From an uncultured bacterium (GTDB lineage Bacteria; Bacillota; Clostridia; Lachnospirales; Lachnospiraceae), in contig CAJMMH010000106.1 in the NCBI GenBank assembly GCA_905214365.1, positions 1 to 8,857 of the forward strand: DNA of 8,857 bases, written 5' to 3'. Positions 6,948-8,857 of the stretch are shown one piece after another. The translations under genes were made by a program, and so were the position numbers. The notes beneath the pieces were generated by a model that ran no database searches, was not told the DNA's origin, and saw nothing but the letters and a program-made list of their open reading frames with translations. The number at the start of each line of letters is the position of its first letter. Position 1 is the first letter of the stretch.

Positions 6948-8047
6948 ACACCGGCCCCCTCTCCTGATGAAAGAATCTCTGCCGGATGCAGCCGGTGAAC
7001 AATCCACGCGGGAATCGCGGTTGAAGAAACCAAAACAAGTATCAGGCAGCAAAATCCGATCAGTAAATTCTGCGCAAAATCCTTTGCTGATCCAGGTAGA
7101 ACACTTTGCTTCTGCCAAAAACAAAAACCACTGTGAACAGCAAAATAGAAAACGAATGTCACCAATATACCTGCACTGTTTTCCATCAACAGCATACGGA
7201 CAATCTCTCCCGTTCCCTGCCCCAGCACCTTTCTTACTGCAAGCTCCTGCATTCTGTTCCGAATTTGATACGCAGAAAGAAGAACTAAAAGAACCAGACA
7301 CATCAGATACAATCCTGCCTGATATAAAAGCTCAGACAAATCTGCCTCCCCTTCCACATTACGGAAGGCAACCGCTGATACAGAAACTGCTGTTTGAGAA
7401 TCAAATTTCATTATCTGTTCATACAGACTCTGCAGCACTGGCTGCAGCGAAACAGTATTACTCCTGACCTTCAGCGAAAGACTCCCCGTTTCCATCATCC
7501 TTTTTTTCTGCGCGTCTGTCAGCGAATCGTAGGAAACAACCAAACAGGAATCCTGATAATCAGAACCTGGATTTCCAATTTCTCCAGTCACCTCATAATC
7601 TATATTTTCCAGCGTCAGCCATTCCTTGCCATTTTTCTTTTGAATCAGATCCGTGTACATACGCCCCGCCGCAATTGCCATCCCATGCTCCGGAAGCGTT
7701 CCGCTCAGCAAATAAAACGGTAATTCTTCTCCGATAAAAACCGGTACATACAACAACGGCTGAATTTCCGATTCACCGAAATACGTATAAAACGGCTGCA
7801 ACAGCACGCTGACTCCCTCTCCCGGATTCAGACGCGGCAGCCATTCCCAGATATCCTCATCTATCGGTTCAATTTTTATCGAAGCTTCTTCCATTGCCTG
7901 AAATGCCGAATAATCACGCCCATACTGCGATGCGCGATTCAACTCACCAGTTACATCAAATAGCAGAAACAGAAGCACTATGTATGTCAGCAATGTCAAA
8001 ATACTAAGAACTCTGTGCCTGCGCATCCTGCGAATCCAGTATTTCAC
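6944..8047 (-). CDS. ABC transporter permease 1, FtsX/MacB type, GTG start
   Basis: A 367-residue FtsX-superfamily permease: transmembrane helix 1 (about 13-32), an extracytoplasmic domain (about 35-240), then helices at about 243-262, 291-310 and 328-350. Two family hallmarks are clear: the coupling segment ELAVRKVLGQGTGEIVRMLLMEN (about 268-290) after helix 2, and the C-terminal HPAEIL (354-359). The start is GTG 8047, overlapping the ATPase stop as GTGA. An internal ATG seven codons later lacks a ribosome site and would clip the basic N-terminus. The 4-base overlaps at both ends imply strict co-expression and translational coupling. It has the more canonical coupling region of the two permeases and is expected to pair with the downstream, larger one. 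Substrate not predictable from sequence. Confidence 0.9.
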   Translation of the reverse strand: MKYWIRRMRRHRVLSILTLLTYIVLLFLLFDVTGELNRASQYGRDYSAFQAMEEASIKIEPIDEDIWEWLPRLNPGEGVSVLLQPFYTYFGESEIQPLLYVPVFIGEELPFYLLSGTLPEHGMAIAAGRMYTDLIQKKNGKEWLTLENIDYEVTGEIGNPGSDYQDSCLVVSYDSLTDAQKKRMMETGSLSLKVRSNTVSLQPVLQSLYEQIMKFDSQTAVSVSAVAFRNVEGEADLSELLYQAGLYLMCLVLLVLLSAYQIRNRMQELAVRKVLGQGTGEIVRMLLMENSAGILVTFVFYFAVHSGFCFWQKQSVLPGSAKDFAQNLLIGFCCLILVLVSSTAIPAWIVHRLHPAEILSSGEGAGV

Positions 8048-8772
8048 TGCATCTCACATCCCTTCCCATTCCTTTTTTCTGCTTCCATCGTCTCTATAGA
8101 ATGTCTCTCAGCTGTCAGCTGACCATCATATAAATACACGGTTCGTTCTGCATATGCCGCAACCGCCGGTTCATGCGTAATCAGCACAATGGTTTTTCCA
8201 CTGCGGTGCAACTCCCCAATCAGCCGCATTACTTCTTCTGAATTTACGGAGTCCAATGCTCCGGTCGGTTCATCTGCCAGAAAAACCGGGCGATCCGCCA
8301 CAAATGCTCTCGCAATCGCTGCTCTTTGCTTCTGACCTCCTGAGCATTTTCCTGGATACTTTTCCGCAATTTCTTCAATTCCAAGCCGTTCCAGAATTTC
8401 ATTTGTTTTTTGTCTGCGCAGCCGCCCTGCCACATTCCGAAGCCTTAACGGAAATTCAATGTTTTCCCTGATTGTATAATCTCCCATCAGAGCAAAATCC
8501 TGAAACACATAACTGATATAATTTCTTCGGTACTGCTGCAGTTCCCGCTCCGGTTTTCCTGCCAGTTCATGTCCATCCAGCAAAAAAGATCCGGATGTTA
8601 AGCTGTCCAGACAACCAATCACATGCAGCAGTGTTGACTTGCCGGAACCGGATGGTCCCATCACAGCGGTAAATTCTCCCTGTTTTATGTGAAAATCCAC
8701 GCCATTCAATGCCGTTTTTTCCATTTCTGTCCCCGGATTATATACCTTTTTCGCATCCGTCAGCTGAATCAT
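8044..8772 (-). CDS. ABC transporter ATP-binding protein, MacB/LolD type
   Basis: A 242-residue nucleotide-binding subunit that powers the two permeases. All ATPase motifs are present: Walker A GPSGSGKST (39-47, K45), Q-loop VFQD (Q91), signature CSGGQKQR (143-150, Cys in place of the usual Leu), Walker B VFLADEP with D167 and E168, the GALD D-loop (171-174), and the switch His (H200). The segment GCLDSLTSGSFLLDG and overall length are typical of the MacB/LolD/FtsE branch that works with FtsX-like permeases. The C-terminal tail (about 222-242) is charged and not conserved. ATG 8772 has AGGAGG (8780-8785) seven bases upstream. It is the first gene of the operon, and its stop overlaps the next start. 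Upstream lies the second copy of the 39-base element also found in the padR leader, suggesting shared control. No convincing -10/-35 pair is visible before the window ends, so the promoter may be masked or lie outside. Confidence 0.96.
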   Translation of the reverse strand: MIQLTDAKKVYNPGTEMEKTALNGVDFHIKQGEFTAVMGPSGSGKSTLLHVIGCLDSLTSGSFLLDGHELAGKPERELQQYRRNYISYVFQDFALMGDYTIRENIEFPLRLRNVAGRLRRQKTNEILERLGIEEIAEKYPGKCSGGQKQRAAIARAFVADRPVFLADEPTGALDSVNSEEVMRLIGELHRSGKTIVLITHEPAVAAYAERTVYLYDGQLTAERHSIETMEAEKRNGKGCEMQ

Positions 8773-8779
8773 TCGCCCT

Positions 8780-8785
8780 CCTCCT
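8780..8785 (-). promoter_or_regulatory. Ribosome binding site of the ABC ATPase gene
   Basis: AGGAGG on the minus strand, part of AGGAGGAGGG, seven bases before ATG 8772. This is a strong site that sets the start. Confidence 0.85.
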
Positions 8786-8793
8786 TTTTTATG

Positions 8794-8832
8794 TACTCTC
8801 GAAATCTCGTTGTACCTGAATTTGCGAGAGGA
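8794..8832 (+). repeat. Copy 2 of the 39-base near-palindromic element, upstream of the ABC operon
   Basis: It matches copy 1 (5356-5394, minus strand) at 31/39 positions. CTCTCG-AAAT (8796-8805) is complementary to ATTT-GCGAGAG (8820-8830) with one bulged base, so a hairpin forms. Its near edge is 21 bases from the ATPase start, almost the same distance as copy 1 from the padR start. The phrase GTACCTGAATTT (8812-8823) recurs as GTGCCTGAATTT at 8846-8857, so a further copy may continue past the window end. Confidence 0.75.
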
Positions 8833-8857
8833 TTTTTTGTCGGAGGTGCCTGAATTT

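Noticed and set aside
6948..7301. An N-terminal extension of permease 2 upstream of ATG 6947
   Set aside because: The extension lies entirely within the preceding permease gene in another frame. The ATGA overlap start gives a proper membrane N-terminus and a ribosome site.

Overview
The window looks like chromosomal DNA of an anaerobic Firmicute, most likely a gut or rumen Clostridia (Lachnospiraceae-type). This is inferred from strong AGGAGG ribosome sites, a PadR/HAAS regulatory pair, a MacB-like transporter operon with two permeases, and a large intracellular GH78 enzyme. No 16S, tRNA or other taxonomic marker is present, so the assignment rests on gene content and style only.

Layout. Positions 76-3612 (+) encode one very large alpha-L-rhamnosidase of family GH78, apparently cytoplasmic, with an inserted lectin-like (CBM67-like) domain. 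A 194-base convergent spacer full of hairpins follows (3613-3806). Everything to its right is read on the minus strand, in transcription order: an ABC ATPase (8772-8044), two FtsX-type permeases (8047-6944 and 6947-5646), a 312-base spacer (5645-5334) with hairpins, a promoter and a repeat, then a PadR-family repressor starting at TTG (5333-5022) and a HAAS-DUF4097 protein (5009-3807) with a regular 19-residue repeat.

How they work together. The three transporter genes overlap by 4 bases at each junction and clearly form one operon. PadR and the DUF4097 protein are 12 bases apart; the downstream ribosome site overlaps the padR stop codon, so they form a second operon. The two operons are linked by position and strand. 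They are also linked by sequence: the leaders in front of padR and of the ATPase share a 39-base near-palindromic element (31/39 identical, in inverted relative orientation) and the 8-mer ATGTRCYC. ATGT is the half-site classically bound by PadR proteins. My working model is a PadR-controlled envelope-stress or toxic-compound response, in which the repressor regulates itself and a MacB-like efflux or extraction transporter, and the HAAS-DUF4097 protein is an accessory signalling or scaffold factor. The alternative is that the shared element is a dispersed palindromic repeat with no regulatory role. The rhamnosidase looks functionally unrelated to the rest.

By eye, the rhamnosidase gene is clearly richer in G/C-ending codons than the transporter genes, which use many A/T-ending codons. 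This could reflect high expression of the enzyme, a foreign origin of the transporter operon, or both.
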